64,000 bases of DNA from Bacteroidales bacterium (GTDB lineage Bacteria > Bacteroidota > Bacteroidia > Bacteroidales > Paludibacteraceae): positions 1 through 64,000 of the forward strand of contig SUWZ01000003.1 of NCBI GenBank assembly GCA_015061185.1. Direction: 5' to 3'. The notes below the pieces were generated by a model. That model had not been told where the DNA came from. It ran no database searches and worked only from the letters and a program-made list of their open reading frames with translations. Of the stretch, positions 1-8,762 are shown one piece after another (positions within the stretch are counted from its first letter, which is position 1; each line of letters begins with the position of its first letter). Position numbers and translations under genes: made by a program.

Positions 1-34
1 TTATTTGGTTGTTTTGCAAATACAAAAATAACCT

Positions 35-80
35 AAAAGGGCTGAAACCTTTTATGGAATCAGCCCTAATTTTTTTTCTT
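35..80. terminator. Stem-loop AGGGCTGA...TCAGCCCT with T-tract, likely terminator
   Basis: Inverted repeat agggctga/tcagccct followed by aattttttttctttttt; T-rich on the other side too (bidirectional-like). Confidence 0.6.
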
Positions 81-113
81 TTTTAAACTTTTAGCGGACA
101 GTAATAATTTTTT

Positions 114-239
114 TCATCGCTTAAGCAGACCTCTAAAGATGCCGCTTGGGGTGCATGGGAAAATATAAAGTGGTATCTCTTGGCTGTTGTTATGCTCTCT
201 GTCATTTCAACCATCGTTTTGTTTTTTCTTCAATTGTAA
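114..239 (+). pseudogene. Possible C-terminal fragment of a membrane protein (SLKQTSKDAAWGAWENIKWYLLAVVMLSVISTIVLFFLQL*)
   Basis: Manual translation gives a protein-like hydrophobic C-terminal segment with a stop at 237-239 and no start or upstream ORF. Confidence 0.3.
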
Positions 240-269
240 TGCCTTAAGCGGTTCAAATCTGTCAAGACT

Positions 270-1622
270 TTAGTTTAACCCCGAAAGATCAAGACTAAAC
301 GTTACGTTTGTAAAATTTTCCTTATGGATGAACATCATCATATAGACGGGTAGATACTTGACTTTCCCTTTTTGTGAGGTGTTGTCGTTGCACAATACGA
401 TTGCGGCAGGAATATCATACTCTTTGCAATCAAGAATATTGTTCAAGGCGCGATGTCTTGCGTAGTCTTTGCCGGATTTAACCTCGATAGGGAAGACTTT
501 ACCATTGTGTTCTGTAACAAAGTCAACCTCGCCCATCTTCTTGCTGTTGTAGTAGAACAAATTTTCAAAACCATGTGCCAAAAGTTCCTGTGCTACAACA
601 TTTTCATAGACCGCTCCGTAGTTGATGCTATCGTTGCCCATGAGTATTTTTAGTTGAATGCCATCAGCATACTGACAGGATAGCAATCCTACATCGTTTG
701 AGAAAAGTTTGAAGAGATTTCTCGAAGAGGCAAGTTTTAACGGAGACTTGGGTTCTTCTATGTTATACACAGGGATAGCAACTCCTGCATCTTTTAGCCA
801 AAGGAATTCGTTTTCATACATTTCTGATCGTGCTTTCTCATTGAGATTTTTGATGAAGAATCTCTTGTTTTTTGAATTCAATTCAGATGGAATAAGGTCA
901 AATGCATCTTTAATCCTTAGTTGCCTCTGTTGGTCGTATTGAGAAATATCCTTTCTGTATAGTCGGATAATTTCTCTCTGACTTTCCATGACGTCTTGGA
1001 GATTGTTGTTTTGTTTGTATGACATAACAGCAGCCGGCATGCCGCCAACAATCAAATAAAGTCTGAAAACTTCCATCATCTTCTTGTGTACGAATTCGTC
1101 AACCGGATCTCCCTTTTCCCAAGTTTCTTTTAGCTTGGAAATTATATCTTGATTTATACCTACAGCCCACATAAATTCCTCCAAGTCAAGTGGATACATA
1201 TCTTTAATGTCCATATACCCGACCGGAACAGATCTAAGATTATTTAGTTCTACGCCAAGAAGGGAGCCACTGAGTATATAGCGGTACCTTCCATCGTCCA
1301 CCAGAAACTTGATTGCAGTGACAATTTCTGGGCATTTCTGAACTTCATCAAAGAATATTAGGGTTTCATCTTTGAGCAACGGTTTGTTTGTATATGCAGA
1401 CAATCGCAGCAGAATGTCAGAGCTGTTTTTGGCGTTTGAAAATATTTCAATAGCTTCAGGAGACTCTACGAAATTTATTTCTATAAAGCTCTTAAAGTTT
1501 TCATTTGCAAACTCTCTTACAGAGTATGTTTTGCCTGTTTGACGTGCTCCTGTCAATAATAGAGCCCCTTTGTTAACCTTATAAAAGTGCTCGATAAATG
1601 TAGATATTTTTCTTCGCAACAT
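270..1622 (-). CDS. AAA+ ATPase with DUF4143-type C-terminal domain
   Basis: Walker A-like GARQTGKTYSV, LIFFDEVQKCPE Walker B, C-terminal GEVDFVTEHNGKVFPIEVKSGKDY nuclease-like motif; first ATG at 1622 rather than the TTG at 1643. Confidence 0.85.
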   Translation of the reverse strand: MLRRKISTFIEHFYKVNKGALLLTGARQTGKTYSVREFANENFKSFIEINFVESPEAIEIFSNAKNSSDILLRLSAYTNKPLLKDETLIFFDEVQKCPEIVTAIKFLVDDGRYRYILSGSLLGVELNNLRSVPVGYMDIKDMYPLDLEEFMWAVGINQDIISKLKETWEKGDPVDEFVHKKMMEVFRLYLIVGGMPAAVMSYKQNNNLQDVMESQREIIRLYRKDISQYDQQRQLRIKDAFDLIPSELNSKNKRFFIKNLNEKARSEMYENEFLWLKDAGVAIPVYNIEEPKSPLKLASSRNLFKLFSNDVGLLSCQYADGIQLKILMGNDSINYGAVYENVVAQELLAHGFENLFYYNSKKMGEVDFVTEHNGKVFPIEVKSGKDYARHRALNNILDCKEYDIPAAIVLCNDNTSQKGKVKYLPVYMMMFIHKENFTNVTFSLDLSGLN

Positions 1623-1632
1623 ATTATTTTTA

Positions 1633-1743
1633 CATTTTTCCAAAGCAAATGTATGCTATTTTCTGCATTTTTCCAAAAGATTTTATGCTATTTTCTGCAT
1701 TTTTCCAAAATAAAAACTATTAGATTTCTACATTTTTCCAAAA
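1633..1743. repeat. Four direct repeats CATTTTTCCAAA(A/G) at 32-33 bp period
   Basis: Copies at 1633-1645, 1666-1678, 1698-1710, 1731-1743. Confidence 0.9.
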
Positions 1744-1776
1744 AAAAGTTGTACTAGCTTCAAAATGTAGAGACTA

Positions 1777-1970
1777 AGAAGTTGTTTAAATTTTATTTCG
1801 AGCATATTTGAGAGTGATTTTTAAGATTATTTTTATTATTCTTTTGAAGTTAATAGTAGACTATTTTCAAAAAAGAATAGTGAAAATAGTTTAAAAAGCG
1901 CTTCAAAGATGCCGAAAAAAAAGAGAGTGAAGCTCAAAATCAATTTTATAATAAAATTTAAACAGCTTCT
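1777..1970. repeat. MITE-like intergenic repeat, family 1 copy A (AGAAGTTGTTTAAATTTTAT...ATAAAATTTAAACAGCTTCT)
   Basis: About 20-bp terminal inverted repeats; similar sequence recurs in 7 other intergenic places. Confidence 0.75.
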
Positions 1971-2048
1971 AAAAATAATTTCTGAATTCCGAAGCATCTG
2001 AAGCGGGAGGTATGACACAACTTCTAAAAATCGTGCTTTATAGCAACT

Positions 2049-2819
2049 TTAAAAGTTTTTGGTAAATCTGCATTTGGGGAAATGAGAGCAACCCAAGAAT
2101 TTTCCGTGTTTCCCTTTTCGCTCAACAAGATGACCTCCGCACCTCGGACATTTGCCGTTGGAAATTGCCTCTTCTTTCTCTTTTCTGATTGTTTCTACAT
2201 ATCGAATATGGTTCTCTTTGCTACCTTTGGTTGTGATGTTGGCAGAAGATATTGCGTTTGCAATCAGCTGAACATTCTCTTGGGACATAATGGGGATTTT
2301 GTAGGATTGGATAGTGGAACGTAAATCGCACCAGTTAATCACAGTGTAATTGGGTGTTGTTATCTTTAGTTCTGCATTGTCCGAGAATACTATGATAGGA
2401 ATAATAGGGAAGTAGCCAATCTTTTTCAGTATGGCGTTTAAGGCTTTGGTATGGGACTTGTTTTGAAGAATTGGGTTGGGCAACCTATATTGTTTCTTAG
2501 ACCTGCCAAAAAATCGCTTTCTTCCAATCAGACTTTGTTTCCACTCCTCAGAGTCTTCGTGACCTAAAATTCAACCTTTGTAGTCTTTGGTTTCTATCAC
2601 GAAGATTCCGTAAGGAGATACCACAATATGATCAATCTGTGTTGTACCATAGTGCGTGGGCAATAGAACATCATTGAGAGTGACGTACTCTTTCGAAAGT
2701 CGTTTGAGTTTACGGGCTACACACCTTTCTCCGTAATTGGGTGTGTTTTTGAAAGAAGAAACTCCTCTCACTAAAGCCCAAAGAAGAGCAACGATGCCGA
2801 TGATGATTATTATTTCCAC
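2049..2819 (-). pseudogene. NERD-domain protein with C-terminal topoisomerase-type C4 zinc finger, interrupted by in-frame TGA at 2571-2573
   Basis: ORFs 2571-2819 and 2049-2483 are in the same frame; joined translation ...VIETKDYKG*ILGHEDSEEWKQSLIGRKRFFGRSKKQYRLPNPILQNKS...; Zn finger CPRCGGHLVERKGKHGKFLGCSHFPKCRFTKNF. Confidence 0.8.
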
Positions 2820-2838
2820 GCAATTTTCAATGAATAAA

Positions 2839-2921
2839 GGGTGTGTTCTATAAATTCAAAAACATCCGTAACGGAATTTATGAAGAATAAATAGAAAAAT
2901 CGTAATTTGTAGAAGTTGCCC
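2839..2921. repeat. Intergenic repeat family 2 copy (GGGTGTGTTCTATAAATT ... AATTTGTAGAAGTTGCCC)
   Basis: Imperfect terminal inverted repeats; ends recur in about 12 other places in the window. Confidence 0.6.
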
Positions 2922-3379
2922 TATGATATCTTCTCCAAAATCTGCTCTGCGTGAATTTTGGTTTTGATCTCTTTAGGACCCATGATTTGTTCGATGACAC
3001 CCTCTTCATTAATTAAGTAAGTGGTACGCAGAGTGCCGATGGTTTTCTTTCCGCAGAAAACTTTTTCGCCCCAACAACCCAAGGTTTGGAGCAGGGTAGT
3101 TTCAGTATCGGCTATCAAAGGAAATTCCAAATGGTGATTTTCGGCAAACTTTAGTTGAGCCGATTGTTTGTCTTTGCTCACCCCGATGATAGAGTATCCC
3201 TTTTTCGCTAATTCATCCTTGTGTTGTTGCAAGGAGCAAGCCTCTGCTGTGCAACCCGAAGTATTTGCTTTCGGGTAGCAAAACATTATCACCTTTTTTC
3301 CTTTGAAATCACTCGCTTTAATTTCATTTCCGTTTTGGTCTGTGCCAAGAATTTCCGGTATTTTATCTCCAATGTTCAT
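2921..3379 (-). CDS. bcp: Thioredoxin-dependent thiol peroxidase (peroxiredoxin Q/BCP)
   Basis: GDKIPEILGTDQNG...FYPKANTSGCTAEACS-type active site (CYPKANTSGCTAEACSLQ). Confidence 0.9.
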   Translation of the reverse strand: MNIGDKIPEILGTDQNGNEIKASDFKGKKVIMFCYPKANTSGCTAEACSLQQHKDELAKKGYSIIGVSKDKQSAQLKFAENHHLEFPLIADTETTLLQTLGCWGEKVFCGKKTIGTLRTTYLINEEGVIEQIMGPKEIKTKIHAEQILEKIS

Positions 3380-3480
3380 TTGTTAAAAATTTATGGTGTT
3401 TCTATAAATTATGATTGAGCCTTTTTATGGGTATTACCTTAAACTCAGTCGTACTTACTTAATGTAGTAGTTATCCAAAG

Positions 3481-3488
3481 CAAAGATA
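3481..3488 (-). promoter_or_regulatory. -7 box TATCTTTG for bcp
   Basis: caaagata = reverse complement of TATCTTTG, about 100 bp upstream of bcp. Confidence 0.45.
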
Positions 3489-3547
3489 AGGAATATTGTG
3501 GTATTAAAAAAATATATGGTAAAGTATTGAAAAATGATAAAATAAAT

Positions 3548-3555
3548 TAACTTTG
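3548..3555 (+). promoter_or_regulatory. -7 box TAACTTTG
   Basis: Matches Bacteroidetes TAnnTTTG, upstream of CDS at 3616. Confidence 0.5.
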
Positions 3556-3615
3556 CACGTGCGGAAAGTCGATCTAATTTTATAAAAATTAAACTGCTTT
3601 TATATAATATAGAGT

Positions 3616-4077
3616 ATGAAGAGATTAAAGATTCTTATTTTTGTAGCAATCGTCGCTTTATTTGCAACAACAGAGAGTTATGCACAATTCGACAAGATTA
3701 GTTTTGGCAAATATGGGATATCCTCCATTAGTCCTCAAAGTTTAAGGTCTGTAGCAGGAGAGGCGTGGATTGATGTAACCAATGCTGCAAAAAGTTTTAA
3801 GGTATCCAATATACAGGGCGTTGTATATAAAAAGGGGAAACCCTTTGTGACAGGTACAGCCAATGCCTTTCAAGTTGAAAAAGGGACAAAACGTCTGCCT
3901 CTCAAAGGAAAAGCATCGTTATGTGAAGGCGTCTCCTTATGGAGTGTGTTAGGGTTGTTGTCATTTGATGCAAAGGATTATGCAGTCGATGTTTCTATGA
4001 CGGTTACTACCGGAGATGGAAAGCAAAAGGTAATTTCAAAAAAGATGGTTCCATTGAATAAATTATTAAAAAGGTAA
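3616..4077 (+). CDS. Secreted protein of unknown function (LEA14-like resemblance only)
   Basis: Signal peptide MKRLKILIFVAIVALFATTESYAQ; Bacteroidetes-like composition. Confidence 0.7.
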   Translation: MKRLKILIFVAIVALFATTESYAQFDKISFGKYGISSISPQSLRSVAGEAWIDVTNAAKSFKVSNIQGVVYKKGKPFVTGTANAFQVEKGTKRLPLKGKASLCEGVSLWSVLGLLSFDAKDYAVDVSMTVTTGDGKQKVISKKMVPLNKLLKR

Positions 4078-4147
4078 TATCTTTTTCTAAGGATATATCT
4101 ATTTTGTAAAATTCATTATCTTTGCAGAAATTTAAATTTAAAATAGA

Positions 4148-4642
4148 ATGAAGTTTTCAAAGTTTTTAGTAGCCTCCTTATTGGTTTTAGTGGGAGTTGC
4201 TTTCAGTGCATGTGACAAAAAAGATGAAGAAGAAAAGGATTCGGTAAAGGCCGGTGTTCATCGAGTAGAAATTGAGTTAAAGAGTAGTGAATCTTTGGAT
4301 TATATTCTACAAGTAATTCCATCGTCAAATAAAGGAGCATGTGATATGTATTATGAGTTAGAAACAGGTGCAGACGGAGCAGTTTCTGATTTTACAGGAG
4401 GTTCCAGTGTGGGAAGTATGGTGCAAGAGATGGCAACTGTAGATGGTAGAAAAAAAATTATATATTACACATCTAACAATTGTACCAATCTTAATGTGAG
4501 TTTATCATTGATTGCAGCGTTTGAAACGATAGAGTATTCATATACGATTAAATTCTTTATTGATGGTGTAGAAACAAAGAGTTATAGCGACAAAGGGGCA
4601 ACTAAAACATCTGTGCAAAGAATGTTTAATTCGGCAGAGTAG
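4148..4642 (+). CDS. Hypothetical lipoprotein
   Basis: Signal/lipobox MKFSKFLVASLLVLVGVAFSAC; -7 box TATCTTTG at 4117-4124. Confidence 0.75.
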   Translation: MKFSKFLVASLLVLVGVAFSACDKKDEEEKDSVKAGVHRVEIELKSSESLDYILQVIPSSNKGACDMYYELETGADGAVSDFTGGSSVGSMVQEMATVDGRKKIIYYTSNNCTNLNVSLSLIAAFETIEYSYTIKFFIDGVETKSYSDKGATKTSVQRMFNSAE

Positions 4643-4695
4643 TTTGTCAGACTTGATTTGTAGAAGTTGCCCATATCCGTAAGGGTGAAAAATTT

Positions 4696-4810
4696 GGAAG
4701 TCGTTTAAATTTTATTTCGATCATATTTGAGAGCGGTTTTTCAAAGATGCCGAAAAATAATAAAGAGGGAAGCTCAAAAACAATGTAATAATAAAATTTA
4801 AACATCTTCT
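4696..4810. repeat. MITE-like repeat, family 1 copy B
   Basis: GAAGTCGTTTAAATTTTATTTCGATCATATTTGAGAG ... TCAAAGATGCCGAAAAA ... ATAAAATTTAAACATCTTCT, shared with copy A. Confidence 0.75.
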
Positions 4811-4828
4811 TAGAAAGAAAATATTTTA

Positions 4829-4866
4829 GGGAGTGAATAACAAACATTATTCTAACTCCCTTTTTT
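4829..4866 (+). terminator. Terminator GGGAGTGAATAA...TTATTCTAACTCCC + T7
   Basis: Inverted repeat followed by ttttttt. Confidence 0.65.
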
Positions 4867-4900
4867 TGTATATTTGTCACACAGTTATAGATTATATAAA

Positions 4901-6703
4901 ATGAATTTGTTGGAATTATTTAAGAACATAAAACCCTTTGTAATGCCTTACAAATGGTTGGTTTTGGCGACATTGATTCTTACCTTGATAGGTTCTTTTA
5001 TGGCGCAAGTGAATGCGATTGTTTTGGATTGGACGGTAGATTCGATTAATAATTTAATAGAAACTCCGCAATTTGCATGGGACAAAGCAGTCCATATCTT
5101 AACGATTATTTCGGCTGTTTTATTAGGGAAAGAGGTGTTATCTGCTTTGATAACCTTTGCCCAACGCTTTTTTGGTGAAAAGATGCGAATTTATGTTTCC
5201 AAAGATTTGGCACAGGCTGTCATTGAAAAAGTCTTAACATTTCGTGTAGCATTCTTTTCTATGAGCGATAACGAGACAGGAAAGTTGCAAACTCGTATAG
5301 ACCAAGGAGTAAGTAGTTTGTCACGAACAGTGCAAAACTTTTTTATTGATTTGTTGCCATTGTTTATGAGTGCTATTTTGGCATTGATATTGATGTTTGC
5401 GGCAAATGTTTTTGTTGGAATAACCGCATTAACCATAGTTCCAATTTATTTCTTTATCACCTACAGACAAGCCAGAAAATTACAAGGGTGGAGAAGGGAT
5501 ATGAGACAATTCAGAGAGGTGAAAAGTCATGGTATAATGAACATTATAGAATCCATCAATGTAATCAAGTCTTTTAACCGAGAGCGAATTGAGGGCGATA
5601 AACAGCTGGATATTCAGAATAAAGTGACAGATAATCAATTAAATACCCGTAAGGTGAGTTTTTATTTCGAGGGTTTGAAAAGTTTCGTACAGCAAATAGG
5701 AACGGTATTGATTATCATTTTAACAGCCTATCTTGTGTTGATTGGTTACCCGGAGATGACGATAGGAAAGATCATGTATCACGTTATGTTGTTTAGTAAT
5801 GTTGTAGCTCCAATCAGTCAGTTACACCGTATTTTTGACGACATCAACGATGCATTAATTTATGCAGAAGGTTTCTTTGATATTTTGAATTCCGATGATC
5901 AAATAGAACCAACCGGCACATACAGACCGGAGAAAGTAGAGGGTAAATTTGAGTTGTCGGGAGTAGATTTTACCTATCCTAACGGGACAAAGGCATTGCA
6001 TGATATCAATATGACAATCGAGTGTGGAAAGATAACAGCCTTGGTGGGATTATCCGGAGCCGGAAAGAGTACGATTGTAAACTTGTTGGACAAGTTTTAT
6101 GAACCCGACTGTGGTTCCATCAAGTTGGATGGTGTAGATTTAAAAGATTATGACACAAAATTTCTTCGTGAGAACATAGGATTGGTATTACAAAAGAATC
6201 ACATTTTTGATGGTACCATTGAAGAGAATATACGATATGGAAACCCCAATGCAACATTTGAGGAGGTGGTAGAAGCGTCCAAAAAGGCCTACATTTATGA
6301 TCAGGTGATGGAACTTCCTAATCAATTCCAAGGGAAAGCGCAACAATTATCGGGAGGACAACAACAGAGAATCGCGATAGCGCGTATGTTCTTAAAGAAT
6401 CCTCCGATAATCTTTTTGGATGAGCCTACAGCAAGTTTGGATGCTATTGCAACAGAGCAGATTAAAAATAGTATAGAGGCGATAAAGAAGAATCGTACCG
6501 TAATCATTATTTCTCATAGTATCTCTCAAATTATTGATAGTGATATTATTTATGCATTGAAAGCCGGAAGGGTGGAACAATTTGGAGATCCGGATGAGGT
6601 TTATAAGCAAGGTGGTATTTACAAAGATATTGTTGATGCATCTGCACGAAGTCTGAATATAGAAAAGATTGCCAAGACCATCGATGATGATTATGACGAT
6701 TGA
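4901..6703 (+). CDS. ABC transporter, fused permease and ATPase
   Basis: Walker A GLSGAGKST, LSGGQQQRIAIARMF signature; ATG at 4901 preferred over TTG 4874 because the -7 box TATATTTG lies across 4874. Confidence 0.9.
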   Translation: MNLLELFKNIKPFVMPYKWLVLATLILTLIGSFMAQVNAIVLDWTVDSINNLIETPQFAWDKAVHILTIISAVLLGKEVLSALITFAQRFFGEKMRIYVSKDLAQAVIEKVLTFRVAFFSMSDNETGKLQTRIDQGVSSLSRTVQNFFIDLLPLFMSAILALILMFAANVFVGITALTIVPIYFFITYRQARKLQGWRRDMRQFREVKSHGIMNIIESINVIKSFNRERIEGDKQLDIQNKVTDNQLNTRKVSFYFEGLKSFVQQIGTVLIIILTAYLVLIGYPEMTIGKIMYHVMLFSNVVAPISQLHRIFDDINDALIYAEGFFDILNSDDQIEPTGTYRPEKVEGKFELSGVDFTYPNGTKALHDINMTIECGKITALVGLSGAGKSTIVNLLDKFYEPDCGSIKLDGVDLKDYDTKFLRENIGLVLQKNHIFDGTIEENIRYGNPNATFEEVVEASKKAYIYDQVMELPNQFQGKAQQLSGGQQQRIAIARMFLKNPPIIFLDEPTASLDAIATEQIKNSIEAIKKNRTVIIISHSISQIIDSDIIYALKAGRVEQFGDPDEVYKQGGIYKDIVDASARSLNIEKIAKTIDDDYDD

Positions 6704-6755
6704 TGCTATGTGAAAATTTTTTCAATAAAATTTAAAACAACTCTAAATAATTTTC

Positions 6756-6763
6756 TAAATTTG
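6756..6763 (+). promoter_or_regulatory. -7 box TAAATTTG
   Basis: TAnnTTTG match upstream of phenylacetate-CoA ligase gene. Confidence 0.45.
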
Positions 6764-6847
6764 TAATCCAAGATTGTTATCTGATGAGTTGATAAAAAAG
6801 ACTTGTTGGAACATCAAAGATAAATAAGGGCAAAAAATTAGATAAAA

Positions 6848-8149
6848 ATGATTTGGAATGAGACCGTAGAGTGTATGGATCGCGAAGAGATGAAAAAACT
6901 TCAGAGTCTTCGTTTGAAAAGAGTTGTAGAAAGAGTTTATCACAACTGTGAGCCGTACAGAAAAAGAATGCAAGAAGCAGGAGTTACTCCTGAAGACATT
7001 AACAGTATTGATGATATTGTGAAGTTGCCTTTTTCATCGAAAAAGGATTTGAGAGATTATTATCCATTTGGGTTGTTATCTTCTCCGATGTCAGAAATTG
7101 TTCGGATTCATGCATCTTCCGGAACTACAGGAAAACCTATTGTGGTAGGATTGACACGCAATGATTTGTCTGTTTGGAAAGAGGTAGGAGCGAGATGTTT
7201 AACTGCTTTTGGATTGACCAATAAAGATATTGTTCAAGTATCTTATGGCTATGGTTTATTTACAGGTGGATTGGGAGCTCATGATGCAGTTCAAAATATC
7301 GGAGGAACTGTTATTCCTATGTCAAGTGGAAATACGCAAAAACAGATTATGTTGATGCACGATTTAGGGGCTAACGCTTTGGCTTGTACTCCTTCTTACG
7401 CATTGTATTTGGCAGAGGCGATGGAGGCATCGGAATATAATAGAGATGAGTTTAAGTTGCGTGTCGGAGTGTTTGGTGCTGAGCCATGGACAGAGTCTAT
7501 GCGTAAAGAGATTGAACAGAAAATGGGTATCAAAGCCTACGATATTTATGGTTTGACAGAGATAATCGGTCCGGGTGTCGGATATGAGTGTGAATGTCAA
7601 AATGGTACTCACCTTAACGAAGATCATTTTTATCCGGAAATTGTCGATCCTGAAACGGGAGAGCCTGTAGAGCTTGGACAGGTTGGTGAATTGGTATTTA
7701 CGACATTGACAAAGGAGGGTATGCCATTGATTCGCTTCCGTACAAGAGACTTGACCGCTTTGCATTATGAAAAATGTTCTTGCGGTAGAACTTTTGTTCG
7801 TATGGACAAAATCATGGGACGTTGCGATGATATGTTGATTATTCGCGGTGTAAATGTATTCCCTTCTCAGATTGAAGCTGTTATTTGTGAAACAGAGGAG
7901 TTTGAACCTCATTTCTTCATTACTGTAGATCGTATCAATAATACCGATACTTTTGAAGTGCAAGTGGAGGTTAAAGAGGCGTTCTATTCTGACGATATTA
8001 AGAGTATGTTGGAATTGAAAAAGAAAATAGCTCATAAAATTCAAGGAGTTATTGGAATTCAGCCGGATATTAAATTGGTGGAACCTCGTTCTTTGCAGCG
8101 TAGCGAAGGTAAAGCAAAGAGAGTTTTGGATAAAAGAGTTTTAGTTTGA
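6848..8149 (+). CDS. paaK: Phenylacetate-CoA ligase family AMP-binding enzyme
   Basis: HASSGTTGKPIVVG AMP-binding motif, YGLTEIIGPGVGYEC, GRCDDMLIIRGVNVFPSQIE. Confidence 0.9.
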   Translation: MIWNETVECMDREEMKKLQSLRLKRVVERVYHNCEPYRKRMQEAGVTPEDINSIDDIVKLPFSSKKDLRDYYPFGLLSSPMSEIVRIHASSGTTGKPIVVGLTRNDLSVWKEVGARCLTAFGLTNKDIVQVSYGYGLFTGGLGAHDAVQNIGGTVIPMSSGNTQKQIMLMHDLGANALACTPSYALYLAEAMEASEYNRDEFKLRVGVFGAEPWTESMRKEIEQKMGIKAYDIYGLTEIIGPGVGYECECQNGTHLNEDHFYPEIVDPETGEPVELGQVGELVFTTLTKEGMPLIRFRTRDLTALHYEKCSCGRTFVRMDKIMGRCDDMLIIRGVNVFPSQIEAVICETEEFEPHFFITVDRINNTDTFEVQVEVKEAFYSDDIKSMLELKKKIAHKIQGVIGIQPDIKLVEPRSLQRSEGKAKRVLDKRVLV

Positions 8150-8157
8150 TAAAAATT

Positions 8158-8601
8158 ATGGATATGGATAAAAACGGAGTAATTAAACAATTGTCTGTTT
8201 TTTTGGAGAACAAGACCGGTCGATTAAATCATGTGGCTGAAATATTGGGTGCAGAAGGTATCAATATGACGGCTTTTAGCGTGGCAGATAATTCTGATTT
8301 CGGTATTTTGAGAGTGATTGTTTCCGATCCTCAAAAAGCATTGACTGTGTTGAAAGAGAATCGTTTTGCTGTATCGTTGACAGACGTGATTTGTTTGCGT
8401 ACATCGAATGAACCGGGAACGTTGTCGAAGGTTTTGAAAATTCTTGAACAAGAACAGATTTATATTGAATATATGTATGCTTTCTCTGAAGGTTCTGAGG
8501 CGAATGTTGTTATTCGTCCTGATAAATTGGATGCTGGTTTGGCTGCTTTGGAGAAAAACAACATTAAAGTCTTGTCCGAAAAAGATGTTTGTCGTTTGTA
8601 G
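8158..8601 (+). CDS. ACT domain protein (amino-acid binding), paired with paaK
   Basis: Tandem ACT-like repeats: QLSVFLENKTGRLNHVAEILGAEGINM and VICLRTSNEPGTLSKVLKIL. Confidence 0.85.
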   Translation: MDMDKNGVIKQLSVFLENKTGRLNHVAEILGAEGINMTAFSVADNSDFGILRVIVSDPQKALTVLKENRFAVSLTDVICLRTSNEPGTLSKVLKILEQEQIYIEYMYAFSEGSEANVVIRPDKLDAGLAALEKNNIKVLSEKDVCRL

Positions 8602-8640
8602 AATGTAGAGACATCATCAAAATATAAGGAAATCACTATA

Positions 8641-8684
8641 GGTGGGTTCTATAAATTCTGCGAAATGGATTTATAGAACCCACT
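8641..8684. repeat. Repeat family 2 copy forming a 15-bp perfect hairpin between convergent genes
   Basis: GTGGGTTCTATAAAT (8642-8656) / ATTTATAGAACCCAC (8669-8683). Confidence 0.8.
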
Positions 8685-8762
8685 TTAAGTAAAATACTTT
8701 TCAAAATTATTTGATTTGTAGAACTATTCGATAGTTTTCCTCTTTGTTTTTCAGACTTTTAT

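Noticed and set aside
1633-1743. CRISPR array
   Set aside because: Only four 13-bp repeats, with similar intervening sequence and no cas genes; better explained as promoter iterons.
1836-2018. 60-aa minus-strand ORF
   Set aside because: Lies within MITE-like copy A and is low-complexity hydrophobic; the 77-aa ORF at 4647-4880 arises similarly from copy B.
2571-2573. UGA recoding (Trp or selenocysteine) to explain the split NERD gene
   Set aside because: Other confident genes here end in TGA (for example the ABC transporter at 6701-6703), only one gene shows an internal TGA, and no SECIS-like case was evident.
7364-8044. 226-aa minus-strand ORF
   Set aside because: Antisense to a highly conserved phenylacetate-CoA ligase; no protein-family character.
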